Positions 7,942 to 15,833 of a stretch of DNA of 64,000 nt are shown here, in pieces. The position numbers and the translations under genes were made by a program. The notes below the pieces were generated by a model, which worked only from the letters and a program-made list of their open reading frames with translations, did not search any database and was not told the origin of the DNA. The first letter of the stretch is position 1. Every line of letters starts with the position of its first letter. Source of the stretch: Furfurilactobacillus entadae (GTDB taxonomy: Bacteria > Bacillota > Bacilli > Lactobacillales > Lactobacillaceae); the NCBI RefSeq assembly GCF_045862745.1, contig NZ_BQXN01000006.1, positions 1 to 64,000 of the forward strand, written 5' to 3'.

Positions 7942-8379
7942 ATGGATGACACGGCGCAAACATTATTAGTTGCCATTGATGAATCGGCGCACGCCGACAC
8001 GGTTGTGAAAGCGGCCATTCGCTATGCGGTCGATTTACGGATGAAAATCTTATTTCTCTTCGTGGTTGATGCCACGGGGTTCCATTTTGATGATGCTGAT
8101 GGGAAGTTGAACCTACTCGTTCAAACAGAGCAACTGGCGGAACAAAAGAAGCTGACGGGTTACGTTGACCAGGCAAAAGCTAGCCGGGTTTTTGCCGCCG
8201 CTTCTAAAGTGATGTTGGGGAACCCGAAGGAAGAAATCATTGCGCAAGGAATGGACTCATCAATCTTTGCGTTGATGATCGGTGCGCAGGGGGCCAATGC
8301 AATTGACGCAAGTAGCCTCGGATCAACAGCCGATTTTTTGATTCACCATTTCAGCAAGACAGTTATTGTCGTTCGATAA
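7942..8379 (+). CDS. Universal stress protein (UspA family)
   Basis: A 145-residue single-domain Usp. The N-terminal strand LLVAIDESAHADTVV is the nucleotide-contacting Asp segment, and the C-terminal ATP-binding loop (residues about 113-130) has the GxxG...GST pattern (GAQGA, then LGSTADFLI). It ends in VIVVR like other Usps. GAGGAGGG upstream supports the start. Usp proteins bind ATP and support survival under starvation or acid, though the mechanism is vague. A strong terminator follows. Confidence 0.87.
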   Translation: MDDTAQTLLVAIDESAHADTVVKAAIRYAVDLRMKILFLFVVDATGFHFDDADGKLNLLVQTEQLAEQKKLTGYVDQAKASRVFAAASKVMLGNPKEEIIAQGMDSSIFALMIGAQGANAIDASSLGSTADFLIHHFSKTVIVVR

Positions 8380-8401
8380 ATAGCGGTTCAAAGTGATAAT
8401 T

Positions 8402-8450
8402 AAACCGGCGTTTCACCATTGATTCTTAATGGTGGAACGCTGGTTTGCGT
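8402..8450 (+). terminator. Terminator of the usp gene
   Basis: A 19-bp stem with two G-U pairs (8402-8420 with 8428-8446) lies 22 bases after the stop codon. Its T tail is weak. Confidence 0.65.
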
Positions 8451-8569
8451 TGGTTAGCTGGATTGATTGATGAGTCTGCCGGACAAATGTCAATTTTTCG
8501 CCGCCCGTCCAGAATTTGAAAATGGGCTTTTAGTGCGGTGGTATCGTTGGTCGTAAACTGATTTTGGGT

Positions 8570-8591
8570 AGTTTGCGAATCAATGCAAACT
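8570..8591. promoter_or_regulatory. Inverted repeat upstream of the marR-efflux operon
   Basis: AGTTTGC (8570-8576) and GCAAACT (8585-8591) form 7-bp arms with an 8-bp spacer, 25 bp before the start of the MarR-type gene. The size suits a MarR dimer site, so autorepression is plausible. Confidence 0.45.
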
Positions 8592-8616
8592 TGCCAGTGA
8601 AAAGGGAGTAACGCCA

Positions 8617-8973
8617 ATGATTAAAGCAGCAATAATTGATGAACTCAATGCAGCTATTGAAACACAAGCCCATGTTCAAACGCTCAATCGAAACGTTTAT
8701 CGTGCCTTTGGCTACGATTTAAGCACCATCTACATGTTGTTGCGGTTACAGCAAGCAACGGATGGCATTGAAATTGCGGTGCTGGCCAAAGCACTTAACA
8801 TCAGTTCTTCGGCGCTATCACTGCGGATTAGTACCAATGTTCACTTAGGTCTCATTAGCGTTAAAAATGTTGCGAGGGATCGCCGGACAAAACGCGTTTT
8901 CCTGACTCAATTGGGTGAGCAAGCGACGCAAAAGTTTGGGACTCAATTGCACCACATCTTGAATAAGAATTGA
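8617..8973 (+). CDS. MarR-like winged-helix regulator
   Basis: A 118-residue protein with a winged-helix core: the helix-turn-helix IEIAVLAKALNISSSALSLRI and the wing NVARDRRTKRVFLTQLGEQ match MarR proteins, with shortened ends. GGGAG lies upstream of the ATG. It is followed 124 bases later by a drug efflux gene in the same direction, the usual arrangement of a local repressor and its pump. An inverted repeat lies in its promoter region. Confidence 0.75.
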   Translation: MIKAAIIDELNAAIETQAHVQTLNRNVYRAFGYDLSTIYMLLRLQQATDGIEIAVLAKALNISSSALSLRISTNVHLGLISVKNVARDRRTKRVFLTQLGEQATQKFGTQLHHILNKN

Positions 8974-9097
8974 CGTAAGCGTCGAATAGCTGGCGGTTAC
9001 AGTCATGACATTAGAACAAGTGGTGACTAAATAAGTAAACAATCAAGTATTTAAAAAAGTCATGATGTATGCTTTGTTGGATAAAGGGGGAGAAGCC

Positions 9098-10537
9098 ATG
9101 AATTCAACAAGTCAAAGTGTGAAACGCTGGCCAATCATCGTCATTTTGGGACTGTTCTCGTTAGTGACTTCGTTATCTGGATCGAGTACAAATCTCGCGT
9201 TACCTAAAATGGCCGTTTCACTTGGTGTCTCCAGTAGCACCGCCACGTGGATCGTTCAAGTTGGCTTAGTGACGACGACCATTTTACTCGTTATGTTTGG
9301 TCACATCGGCGACATCACATCAAAGACATTAATCTTTTTATATGGCGGCGGGCTATTTATTCTGGGATCACTGATGACCGGGATCGCACTGGCGTTTTGG
9401 TTCGTTCTTCTGGGGCGCTTCATTCAAGCCATTGGATCTGCCATGATCATGGCGAACTCAATGGGAATCGTCACAGAAACGTTTTCAGATAATTCACGGG
9501 CTGAGGCGTTATCGGTAATTTCAATGTTTATTGCCATTGGGTCCATTTCTGGGCCAGCACTGGGTGGGCTGATTATGTCAATTTCATCCTGGCGCTGGAT
9601 TTTTCTCTTCAACGTGCCCATTGGCATCATTATTTTAATCTTTGGTTGGCGAGTGTTGCCATTTACAAAAATTGATCGAACACTTGTCAAAACGGTGTAT
9701 CAGCAGGCGGATTGGCGCGGGCAAAATGTCTTCACCATCGGAATTCTTCTCTTTTTCTCCAGCAGTTTATTTTTTAACACGCATACGCCAGTGGCCATGC
9801 TAACGGGGGTGGTGGCGCTCGTTTTAGGAAGTGTGATTACACTCTATAGCTTTAAAGTGGATGGCGAATCGAAAAATCCGTGGATCGATCCGACGATCCT
9901 TCATAATAAGGCGTTCATGGTATCGATCTTTGCGATGGCGCTGTCGATGCTGACAAACGCGATTTCTAACATTCTACTACCATTTTATTTACAAAGTTAT
10001 AGCGGGTTGTCGCCGTTAGTAAGCGGTTTGATTATGGGCTTGCAAGCGGGCGTCATGCTGATTGTGACACCAATTGCAGGCGCACTTGCAGATCACTGGG
10101 ATCGGATGAAGTTAACCATTATTGGCCTAGTTGTGCTGCTTATTTCGCAAATCGGTTATGCCGTTTATCCGCTCACCCTAAATTTGGTTATGATCATTTG
10201 GCCAATTGTTTTAAACGGAATCGGGATGGCACTGTTCCTTTCACCAAATAATGCCATTACGATGTCATCTGTCAGTTCACGCTTGTCGGGTGTCTCGGGT
10301 TCATTCAATTCATTTGCCCGGACGATCGGGATGACGGTCGGCATTAGTTTCGGGTCAACATTATTGTTTGCCCAATTACCAAACGTGAAACACGTTAGTC
10401 AAGCGCTGGGGATGACCTTTGTTGCGGCCTTTCAACGGGTCTTTTGGTTTGCAATTTTCATTTCGGTGCTTGCACTACTGATCGTGCTTTATCGGGCTAG
10501 ATCAGCCAAGACAGTTGGACAAGATTCACCGAAATAG
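9098..10537 (+). CDS. DHA2-type MFS multidrug efflux transporter
   Basis: A 479-residue integral membrane protein with about 14 hydrophobic segments, the DHA2 layout of drug:proton antiporters (QacA/EmrB/LmrB type). Visible features are the antiporter motif C-like GPALGGLI after the fourth helix and WIFLFNVPIGI, common in the family. The ATG at 9098 is chosen because GGGGGAG lies 6 bases upstream; two ATGs at 9062 and 9065 lack a ribosome site. It lies downstream of the small MarR-like gene that probably controls it. The substrate is unknown. Confidence 0.87.
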   Translation: MNSTSQSVKRWPIIVILGLFSLVTSLSGSSTNLALPKMAVSLGVSSSTATWIVQVGLVTTTILLVMFGHIGDITSKTLIFLYGGGLFILGSLMTGIALAFWFVLLGRFIQAIGSAMIMANSMGIVTETFSDNSRAEALSVISMFIAIGSISGPALGGLIMSISSWRWIFLFNVPIGIIILIFGWRVLPFTKIDRTLVKTVYQQADWRGQNVFTIGILLFFSSSLFFNTHTPVAMLTGVVALVLGSVITLYSFKVDGESKNPWIDPTILHNKAFMVSIFAMALSMLTNAISNILLPFYLQSYSGLSPLVSGLIMGLQAGVMLIVTPIAGALADHWDRMKLTIIGLVVLLISQIGYAVYPLTLNLVMIIWPIVLNGIGMALFLSPNNAITMSSVSSRLSGVSGSFNSFARTIGMTVGISFGSTLLFAQLPNVKHVSQALGMTFVAAFQRVFWFAIFISVLALLIVLYRARSAKTVGQDSPK

Positions 10538-10550
10538 TGCTGAAATTAAG

Positions 10551-10611
10551 AGTGCTCACCGTGTTTTTGATAATCCTTGGACGGGTTGTCAAAACATGGT
10601 GAGCGCTTTTG
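10551..10611. terminator. Bidirectional terminator between convergent genes
   Basis: A 10-bp arm AGTGCTCACC pairs with GGTGAGCGCT (10598-10607) and the stem continues inward through TGTTTT/AAAACA. T-rich sequence follows on the plus strand. It separates the MFS gene from the convergent cysteine hydrolase. Confidence 0.65.
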
Positions 10612-10615
10612 TTGA

Positions 10616-11113
10616 TTACAGCGATGTGGTGGGCGCAACGATCGTGCCGAACCGATCCTTCCAAATGCTGGCGTGGTGGGCCTTGATTTGTTCGGCGGAG
10701 AGAAGGGCAGAATCGCAAGTGGTAATGCCATCTAAAAGGATCGAGACGGTGAAGCCGAGGTGAAAGGCGACCCGAATGGTGGTATCGACGCAGAATTCAA
10801 CCTGAGCACCACAGATTTCAATGTGTGTCAGCTGATTCATGTTAAGAAAGTCATTGAGACCGGTTTGATAAAACGAATCGGGGCGTGTTTTGATGAAATA
10901 AGTATCTGAACCCTGAGCGTCAATGTCTGAAAACAACTGCCAACCAGCTGACGCCACTTCCATACCAGGCTCGGTGTGTTGAATGAAAACGATTGGTTTG
11001 TGGTCGGCCCGGTATAAGTTGATCCGCTGATTAATGACGGCAACTGTTTGAGTTCGGTGGGCAATGTCTTGTAAACCAGCTTGCATATCGATAATAATGA
11101 GTGCGTCAGCCAT
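10616..11113 (-). CDS. Isochorismatase-family cysteine hydrolase
   Basis: A 165-residue enzyme of the isochorismatase/nicotinamidase fold with the full catalytic triad visible: Asp9 (IIIDMQ), Lys75 (FIKTRPDSF) and nucleophile Cys108 (CGAQVEFCVDTT). The family hydrolyses amides or enol ethers; the short length suits the broad YcaC/isochorismatase-like group rather than PncA, and the substrate cannot be assigned. AAAGGAG upstream supports the start. The next minus-strand gene upstream (11158-11502) is 44 bases away and may be co-transcribed. Confidence 0.85.
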   Translation of the reverse strand: MADALIIIDMQAGLQDIAHRTQTVAVINQRINLYRADHKPIVFIQHTEPGMEVASAGWQLFSDIDAQGSDTYFIKTRPDSFYQTGLNDFLNMNQLTHIEICGAQVEFCVDTTIRVAFHLGFTVSILLDGITTCDSALLSAEQIKAHHASIWKDRFGTIVAPTTSL

Positions 11114-11157
11114 GAAAAGACTCCTTTGTGGGTGGATGAAATGACAACAAATTCGGG

Positions 11158-11502
11158 TTAATCGAGATCCTTTAGTAATTGCGTAACTGCTGAAGTGACC
11201 TCTTCATCAACGGTCTTGTGATCCAAAAGGTCCACGATTTGAGTGGCAATCAATAAATCATTTTGTTCATGTGATGTTTCCGCAATAAAGAAGTAGATTT
11301 TGATAAAGATTTCAAGTTGGTGACCAGCGTCAGCGTCACCCTGTAAGGCCTGATGGGTGATGTGCTTAATTGACGTGGCAAGTTTTCGTTCCCGACGTTT
11401 TGCCGTTCTAGCATTAGTAATGGTGGGTAAAAATAGTGCTGTACAGACGGCTAGTATTTCCGCAGCGGCGGTGACCCATTCGGAAAGTGGTCCGATTTCC
11501 AT
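11158..11502 (-). CDS. Hypothetical membrane-anchored protein
   Basis: A 114-residue protein I do not recognise. One hydrophobic segment near the N-terminus (WVTAAAEILAVCTALFLPTI, about residues 9-28) is followed by a basic patch RTAKRRERK and a helical, acidic cytosolic part. This looks like a single-span protein with its C-terminus inside. AAAGGAG precedes the ATG. It sits just upstream of the cysteine hydrolase and may share its transcript. Confidence 0.6.
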   Translation of the reverse strand: MEIGPLSEWVTAAAEILAVCTALFLPTITNARTAKRRERKLATSIKHITHQALQGDADAGHQLEIFIKIYFFIAETSHEQNDLLIATQIVDLLDHKTVDEEVTSAVTQLLKDLD

Positions 11503-11761
11503 GAGGAAAAGCTCCTTTCAAAAAGCAATGTTTGATTCACATTATACGCCATGAGCGGATGAAACCTAGTGACACCTAGATAGAAGACACTAGTGTTTAA
11601 CTATTAAGAATAAATGAGACGGCGTTTAACGCCTACTCGATAGCATAAGGCAAGGTTGTATTAATGCTCGACATTAAGGTTCCACAACAGTATGATTAAA
11701 TGAAAATAAAATGAGAACACGGGCTGTATGTAAGAACTTAGAACGGAAGAAGGCTGTCTGA
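11503..11761. other. Divergent promoter region, no gene seen
   Basis: About 260 bases separate two divergent genes. I see A/T-rich sequence suitable for promoters but no clear paired hexamers or operator. Confidence 0.35.
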
Positions 11762-12523
11762 ATGAACCTTAAATCACCACTCTTTAACTATGACGCCAAT
11801 TCAAATAGTGTCGTATCGCCAACCGAAGATCCTGAATTTACGGGGTTTGCGAAATGCTTATTTGCCTTTGTGGAGGACAAGGATTTACAAAACTTCTTTG
11901 AGGATTATGACGTTGAACAGGTCTTTCAATTCGAGAACATTACGAAACAGTTTCCGATTTGGCGTCTCACAATTGAAAATGAAGCAATCATGGTTGCGCA
12001 GGCACCACTTGGAGCGCCCGCTGCGGTGCAGTTTTTAGATTATTTAATTGGGCATGGTGCCAAGCAAATAATCAGTTTAGGCAGTTGCGGCGTACTGACC
12101 AAGCGACCAGAAGCAGCGTTCTTGGTTCCGTTTACGGCATTACGCGATGAGGGAACCTCTTATCACTATCTTCCGGCGGCACCGACGATTGAACTTAATG
12201 AAACCATGCAAACAACAATTGAACGCCAAATCAATCGGACTGGTCGGACAACGAGCCGCGTCAAGACATGGACAACGGATGCGTTCTTTCGCGAGACTCA
12301 GGCCCTGATTGAAGAATACCGGGCGGCGGGGTACGAGACGGTCGAAATGGAGTGTGCCGCGCTGGCTGCTTGCGCTGAATTTCGGCAGGTTGCGTTTGGT
12401 CAATTTTTCTTTACGGCTGATAGTTTAGCGGATAGTAATAATTATGATAAACGCGGTTGGGGTCTTTCGGCACGCCAAGAGGCCTTACAAATGGGCTTAG
12501 CGATCTTGTTACATTTGGAATGA
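11762..12523 (+). CDS. Nucleoside phosphorylase (uridine/purine phosphorylase superfamily)
   Basis: A 253-residue enzyme of the PNP/UDP family, which cleaves nucleosides with phosphate. Diagnostic stretches are APLGAPAAVQFLDYLI and SLGSCGVL (phosphate and base site) and TVEMECAALAACAEF, where Glu-Met-Glu binds ribose. It resembles the Lactobacillaceae uridine phosphorylase-like proteins rather than DeoD. The ribosome site is weak. It is monocistronic. Confidence 0.82.
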   Translation: MNLKSPLFNYDANSNSVVSPTEDPEFTGFAKCLFAFVEDKDLQNFFEDYDVEQVFQFENITKQFPIWRLTIENEAIMVAQAPLGAPAAVQFLDYLIGHGAKQIISLGSCGVLTKRPEAAFLVPFTALRDEGTSYHYLPAAPTIELNETMQTTIERQINRTGRTTSRVKTWTTDAFFRETQALIEEYRAAGYETVEMECAALAACAEFRQVAFGQFFFTADSLADSNNYDKRGWGLSARQEALQMGLAILLHLE

Positions 12524-12571
12524 TATGGGGCCGTAAAACGGAATCAGGGGCATCTTAAAAAACGAAGCACA

Positions 12572-12600
12572 AATGAAAAGCCCGCCAGATGGCAGGCTTT
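12572..12600. terminator. Terminator between convergent genes
   Basis: AAAGCCCGCCA pairs with TGGCAGGCTTT with one mismatch and a very small loop. It lies 8 bases past the stop of the minus-strand gene and about 50 past the phosphorylase. Confidence 0.55.
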
Positions 12601-12607
12601 GCGAAAA

Positions 12608-13042
12608 CTATTCAATGATCAATTCTTCAGTCCATTTCTCATTTGTAGGCTCCTTTGTGTCGTTCAGCAAGCCAATGGTTAGTTCGCCAAAGTAGTCATG
12701 CGCCCCATTTTTCAATTCAGATGGATTTAGTTTGAATGCTAACTCATTGTTAGCCCGGACAACTAATTCGTTGATGTGGCGACCGTAAGGAATGTCGACG
12801 TGAAAATAGATTGAGCCTAAACTTTCGTGGCCGACCGGTGAGTCAGCGACCAACTTGATCCAGAATTCCGGACCATAAGGTTTTCCACTAGGGGAGACCA
12901 CTTTAAAGGTTGCGGTTTTTCCAGCACGAATGATTTCCGGGAAACTATCAACCCGATTTTTAGGATAAACATAGCGGTCACTAAGTAAGAGGTCCTGCTT
13001 AGTGGTGTTTTTTACGACTAACTGTGTTGTCCAATCTGCCAT
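12608..13042 (-). CDS. Hypothetical beta-sandwich protein, possibly aegerolysin-like
   Basis: A 144-residue protein without signal peptide or membrane segment. It is nearly all beta strands with aromatic residues: TTQLVVKNTTKQDLLL, a central glycine/proline loop (SPSGKPYGPEFWIKLV), then GSIYFHVDIPYGRHINELVV. The order (N..s.dl strand, Phe-Pro-Glu-Ile turn, a strand with DxPyG near the C-terminal third) resembles aegerolysins, small proteins that bind membrane lipids. The match is by eye and weak. The start is the ATG at 13042, with AAAGGAG 9 bases upstream; an earlier in-frame start at 13135 lacks a ribosome site. It is a single gene. Confidence 0.6.
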   Translation of the reverse strand: MADWTTQLVVKNTTKQDLLLSDRYVYPKNRVDSFPEIIRAGKTATFKVVSPSGKPYGPEFWIKLVADSPVGHESLGSIYFHVDIPYGRHINELVVRANNELAFKLNPSELKNGAHDYFGELTIGLLNDTKEPTNEKWTEELIIE

Positions 13043-13266
13043 AGGCGAATGCTCCTTTGTATGAGGAATTTGTGTCCCATGCTGGCCAGCTGTGAGGACA
13101 CTTTGTAGGTTACACCGCGCGTGAAAACGCAACAAAAAATCTGCTTTAAAAGCTGCACTAGTTGAAATGCCTGAGTGGTTGAAAAGTTTGATTTAGATAA
13201 TAATCAAGTGAAGCTGTGAGGTATAATGATTTTGTAAATAAATCATAAAGAATGAGGGTGTCCTGG

Positions 13267-13488
13267 TTGGGCCCACTACCGTCATTACATGAAGTTGTTG
13301 GTGTTCTACTAGCGATAAATTGTGTCTACATTTGCTTTCACTTAGTTTATTGGCATAACCACCGGTTTAGACAATGGCTCAATCACTTTTCACGAGCCGA
13401 AATCTTTGATCGGGTGTTTTTGGCGATCTTTATTTTTCAACATGTTACGGGAATTTTGTACGGTCTATATCGTGGAATAGGGCGTTAA
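13267..13488 (+). CDS. Small membrane protein
   Basis: About 73 residues with two hydrophobic segments (VVGVLLAINCVYICFHLVYW and IFDRVFLAIFIFQHVTGILY). The TTG at 13267 is preferred because GAGGG lies 8 bases before it; the ATG at 13252 has no ribosome site ahead of it. No family is recognised. The stop is 4 bases before the next small gene, so the two are probably translated together. Confidence 0.55.
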   Translation: MGPLPSLHEVVGVLLAINCVYICFHLVYWHNHRFRQWLNHFSRAEIFDRVFLAIFIFQHVTGILYGLYRGIGR

Positions 13489-13492
13489 CGCG

Positions 13493-13741
13493 ATGGCAAT
13501 TGTAATCATCATTATCACAGCTGGACTAATTACCGGAATGCTCATGAAGATAACCGACCGGAAATCGCTGAATTTAAATGTGATTTTTGTGGTTGGCACA
13601 GTTATTGCGGCAATTGTGGTTTACCTTGTCAATGAAGTTTTAAGGTGGCGTGGATTTAGTCGCACGTTAAAGAAAAGCCAAGCGTACTCCTTGATATCAA
13701 GGAGTGTGCTTGGCTTTTTCGATGCAAAAATGATTCTGTAA
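13493..13741 (+). CDS. Small two-span membrane protein whose end overlaps a terminator
   Basis: 82 codons starting 4 bases after the preceding stop. Two hydrophobic segments are present (AIVIIIITAGLITGML and VIFVVGTVIAAIVVYLVNEV), followed by a basic tail. The last third of the frame (from about 13673) runs straight through a strong hairpin terminator, so the C-terminal 22 codons are suspicious: either the true end is earlier and was lost by mutation, or the full frame is rarely made. No family is recognised. Confidence 0.5.
   Translation: MAIVIIIITAGLITGMLMKITDRKSLNLNVIFVVGTVIAAIVVYLVNEVLRWRGFSRTLKKSQAYSLISRSVLGFFDAKMIL
13673..13719 (+). terminator. Strong terminator after the small membrane-protein pair
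   Basis: AAAAGCCAAGC and TACTCCTT pair with AAGGAGT and GCTTGGCTTTT around a GATATC loop, followed by T residues. The stem is about 19 bp with one mismatch. Confidence 0.8.
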
Positions 13742-13783
13742 GAGCGATGAGTAACCGTGCAAAGATCGGTTGTGAGACCTCAT

Positions 13784-14620
13784 TTAGTTCAATTGGGCAA
13801 TGTGTCTGTTGGTTAGTTGTTGATATTGTAAATAGAGTGCTGTGAACCGTGAATCACTTTTAGCTTCCCATGGTTTAGGGCTTCCGGCAAAATGCAGGAT
13901 AACGGTCTGCTGCATAACCCAAGCAAGCGTGTGTTCGCCCATGCTGCGGATTTGATACGTCATAAATTGACGTGTGTCATAATTCCAAATTTCTTCAGGA
14001 ATTTCGACGATGTGGCTGTGATATAAGTGATTAAGGACGTCTTGATCTGGTAAGAGGAGCTGGTCATGATAGGTTTCGATGGTCTGCTGAATCGCACTCG
14101 CTTGAATAATTTGCCGGGTTTTGTTCAAATCCATTAAGAGCACACCAGTGTTGTAATACTTCCCCTCAGTATTGAGCCGTAAATTATTGATTGGTGTGAC
14201 AGCATCAAGCAAACCGGTGTGAGAGGCGGCCGCCATCATTGCGTCACCCAAATCAAAGGTCCACAGGGGTGAAAGGTCATTAATAATCAAGGTGTCAGGG
14301 TCAAGATAAATAATGCGACTCACATCATCTGGCAAGAAGTCACCAGCGAGTAAACGAAAGTACATTTCTGATGGATAATCATGGATTGTCGTAATCTTTT
14401 GCGTGTCAAAGACCTGATCAATTTGAATGGCAGTGAAGTGCCAGTTGAAACTCTGTACAAACGTTGATAATTCCTGAATTTGCGCTGGAGTAATTGTTTT
14501 ATGGAGTAAATAGATGTGAAATTCATAAGCACGGTTATTGGCCGCCAAGGATGTCAACGCGGTCTTTAGCGGCATAAGATAATTTTGATTTAGCGTGACT
14601 AGGATATTGATCAGTGACAT
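13784..14620 (-). CDS. Family 8 glycosyltransferase
   Basis: A 278-residue GT8 (LgtC-like, GT-A fold) enzyme moving galactose or glucose from a nucleotide sugar to an acceptor. The metal-binding DxD is Asp107-Pro-Asp109 in IIYLDPDTLI. Family blocks are NTGVLLMDL, LPDQDVLN and LHFAGSPKPW (metal-binding His). The ATG at 14620 has AAGGAGCC 6 bases upstream; an earlier ATG at 14653 lacks one. It stands alone, so the acceptor (teichoic acid, polysaccharide or glycoprotein) cannot be inferred. Confidence 0.87.
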   Translation of the reverse strand: MSLINILVTLNQNYLMPLKTALTSLAANNRAYEFHIYLLHKTITPAQIQELSTFVQSFNWHFTAIQIDQVFDTQKITTIHDYPSEMYFRLLAGDFLPDDVSRIIYLDPDTLIINDLSPLWTFDLGDAMMAAASHTGLLDAVTPINNLRLNTEGKYYNTGVLLMDLNKTRQIIQASAIQQTIETYHDQLLLPDQDVLNHLYHSHIVEIPEEIWNYDTRQFMTYQIRSMGEHTLAWVMQQTVILHFAGSPKPWEAKSDSRFTALYLQYQQLTNRHIAQLN

Positions 14621-14653
14621 GAGTGAGGCTCCTTCTGAAATGAGTTGATCCAA

Positions 14654-14974
14654 TTGAATTGTAGCATAATTGAAAAAATAACAGGGTGAGGAGCGGTTGA
14701 GCTAGGTTATAAGTCAATTAAATGATAAACAAGCACTTTGAATTTCAATGGCTATTTTTATTCCGTCTTATGGCCGGTTACTATGATAATTAGGGGCTGG
14801 TTTTATTGCAGTCGAGTATACGTTTCGCACAATTTAATTGTGCTGTGCTACTCTTGTTGGGTGGTACTCTTAAATTTCAAGACCTCAGAAAGGAGATAAA
14901 TAAAGATCCTCAAGAAAGCTGCTTCGAGGCCTTTAGTAATATGGTTCTAAACAATAGTAAAGGAAGTCATCATC
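14654..14974. other. Leader region of the CPBP gene with an orphan ribosome site
   Basis: Besides the leader, a strong GAAAGGAGAT (about 14889-14898) is present with no ATG, GTG or TTG at a usable distance. The frame after it reads ATC CTC AAG AAA GCT GCT and stops 15 codons later. A TATGATAAT-like -10 lies near 14782. This could be the relic of a small bacteriocin-like gene ahead of a CPBP immunity-type gene. Confidence 0.35.
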
Positions 14975-15775
14975 ATGTCAAAATATTATAAGGTGTTTGT
15001 TACATGGCTTGTGTTTATTGCGTTAGTTCTTACCGAAAACTATTGGACACCAGCAGGATTTCTCAAGAATCCAGCAGTTTCGATTATTTTTGATGAAATA
15101 ATTCTTATTTTGGTTGTTGTTGCTTTAAATGTTTTTTGGCTCAAACAAGAAATAAGCATTAAACCAACTGTATCGATTAAAGAGCAATTGGCCGTTACCT
15201 GGTTGCCTTTGGTTGCGTACTTGTTTTTAAACATTACCGCCGTTTCTTTTCTTTCACATATTGGTCGCAGTAAGCCAATTGGAACATTATTATTATTCTA
15301 TGCAGCGGCAGTTTTGGTGGGCATAGCCGAAGAATATCTTTTCAGAGGGCTAATCATTTCGACAATTTTGTCATCATTCAATAAAATTACGTATAAAAGT
15401 GTTATGTATGCCGCGATTATCTCTAGTTTGACCTTTGGTCTAACGCATGGCATTAATCTTACAAGCCAAAGTGTTTTGGCAACAGTGGTTCAAGCGGCTT
15501 CGGCGGCTATGACTGGGTTCTTGTCAGCGGCCATCTTGCTACGGACTGGTAGTATTTTATGGCCAATGCTTTTTCACGCAATGAATGATGGTATGACGTT
15601 TATTGCGGCTGGAATTGGGGACAGCAAGATTGTTTCACTTAGCCCTGTTTACTTAGTTCCTTTATTATTAGGATTTTGGTTGTTACGTAGATCTAAATTC
15701 TTTGATAAAAATGGAGATTCAACTGAGTCTTTTACGAACTTTTCGAGAAAAATAACCGATCACATTTCTAACTAA
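14975..15775 (+). CDS. CPBP-family intramembrane metalloprotease
   Basis: A 266-residue multi-span protein of the CPBP (Abi, CAAX protease) family. Catalytic motifs are Glu119-Glu120 in AEEYLFRG, the His in FGLTHGIN and HAMND near the C-terminus. In lactic acid bacteria, members often act as bacteriocin self-immunity proteins (PlnI/SkkI type); others process unknown substrates. AAAGGAAG lies 9 bases before the ATG. The orphan ribosome site upstream hints at a lost partner peptide gene. Confidence 0.85.
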   Translation: MSKYYKVFVTWLVFIALVLTENYWTPAGFLKNPAVSIIFDEIILILVVVALNVFWLKQEISIKPTVSIKEQLAVTWLPLVAYLFLNITAVSFLSHIGRSKPIGTLLLFYAAAVLVGIAEEYLFRGLIISTILSSFNKITYKSVMYAAIISSLTFGLTHGINLTSQSVLATVVQAASAAMTGFLSAAILLRTGSILWPMLFHAMNDGMTFIAAGIGDSKIVSLSPVYLVPLLLGFWLLRRSKFFDKNGDSTESFTNFSRKITDHISN

Positions 15776-15780
15776 AGTTC

Positions 15781-15828
15781 CAAAGAAAGGCTCTAACTTC
15801 CTAATGTTGTAGGAAGTTAGAGCCTTTT
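15781..15828. terminator. Bidirectional terminator
   Basis: An 18-bp perfect stem (15786-15803 with 15810-15827) has a 6-base loop and is followed by T residues. It sits between the CPBP gene and the convergent broken surface-protein gene. Confidence 0.85.
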
Positions 15829-15833
15829 TGTGA

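Noticed and set aside
14806..14991. Plus-strand open frame of 61 codons before the CPBP gene
   Set aside because: No ribosome site or usual start, and it overlaps the start of the CPBP gene.
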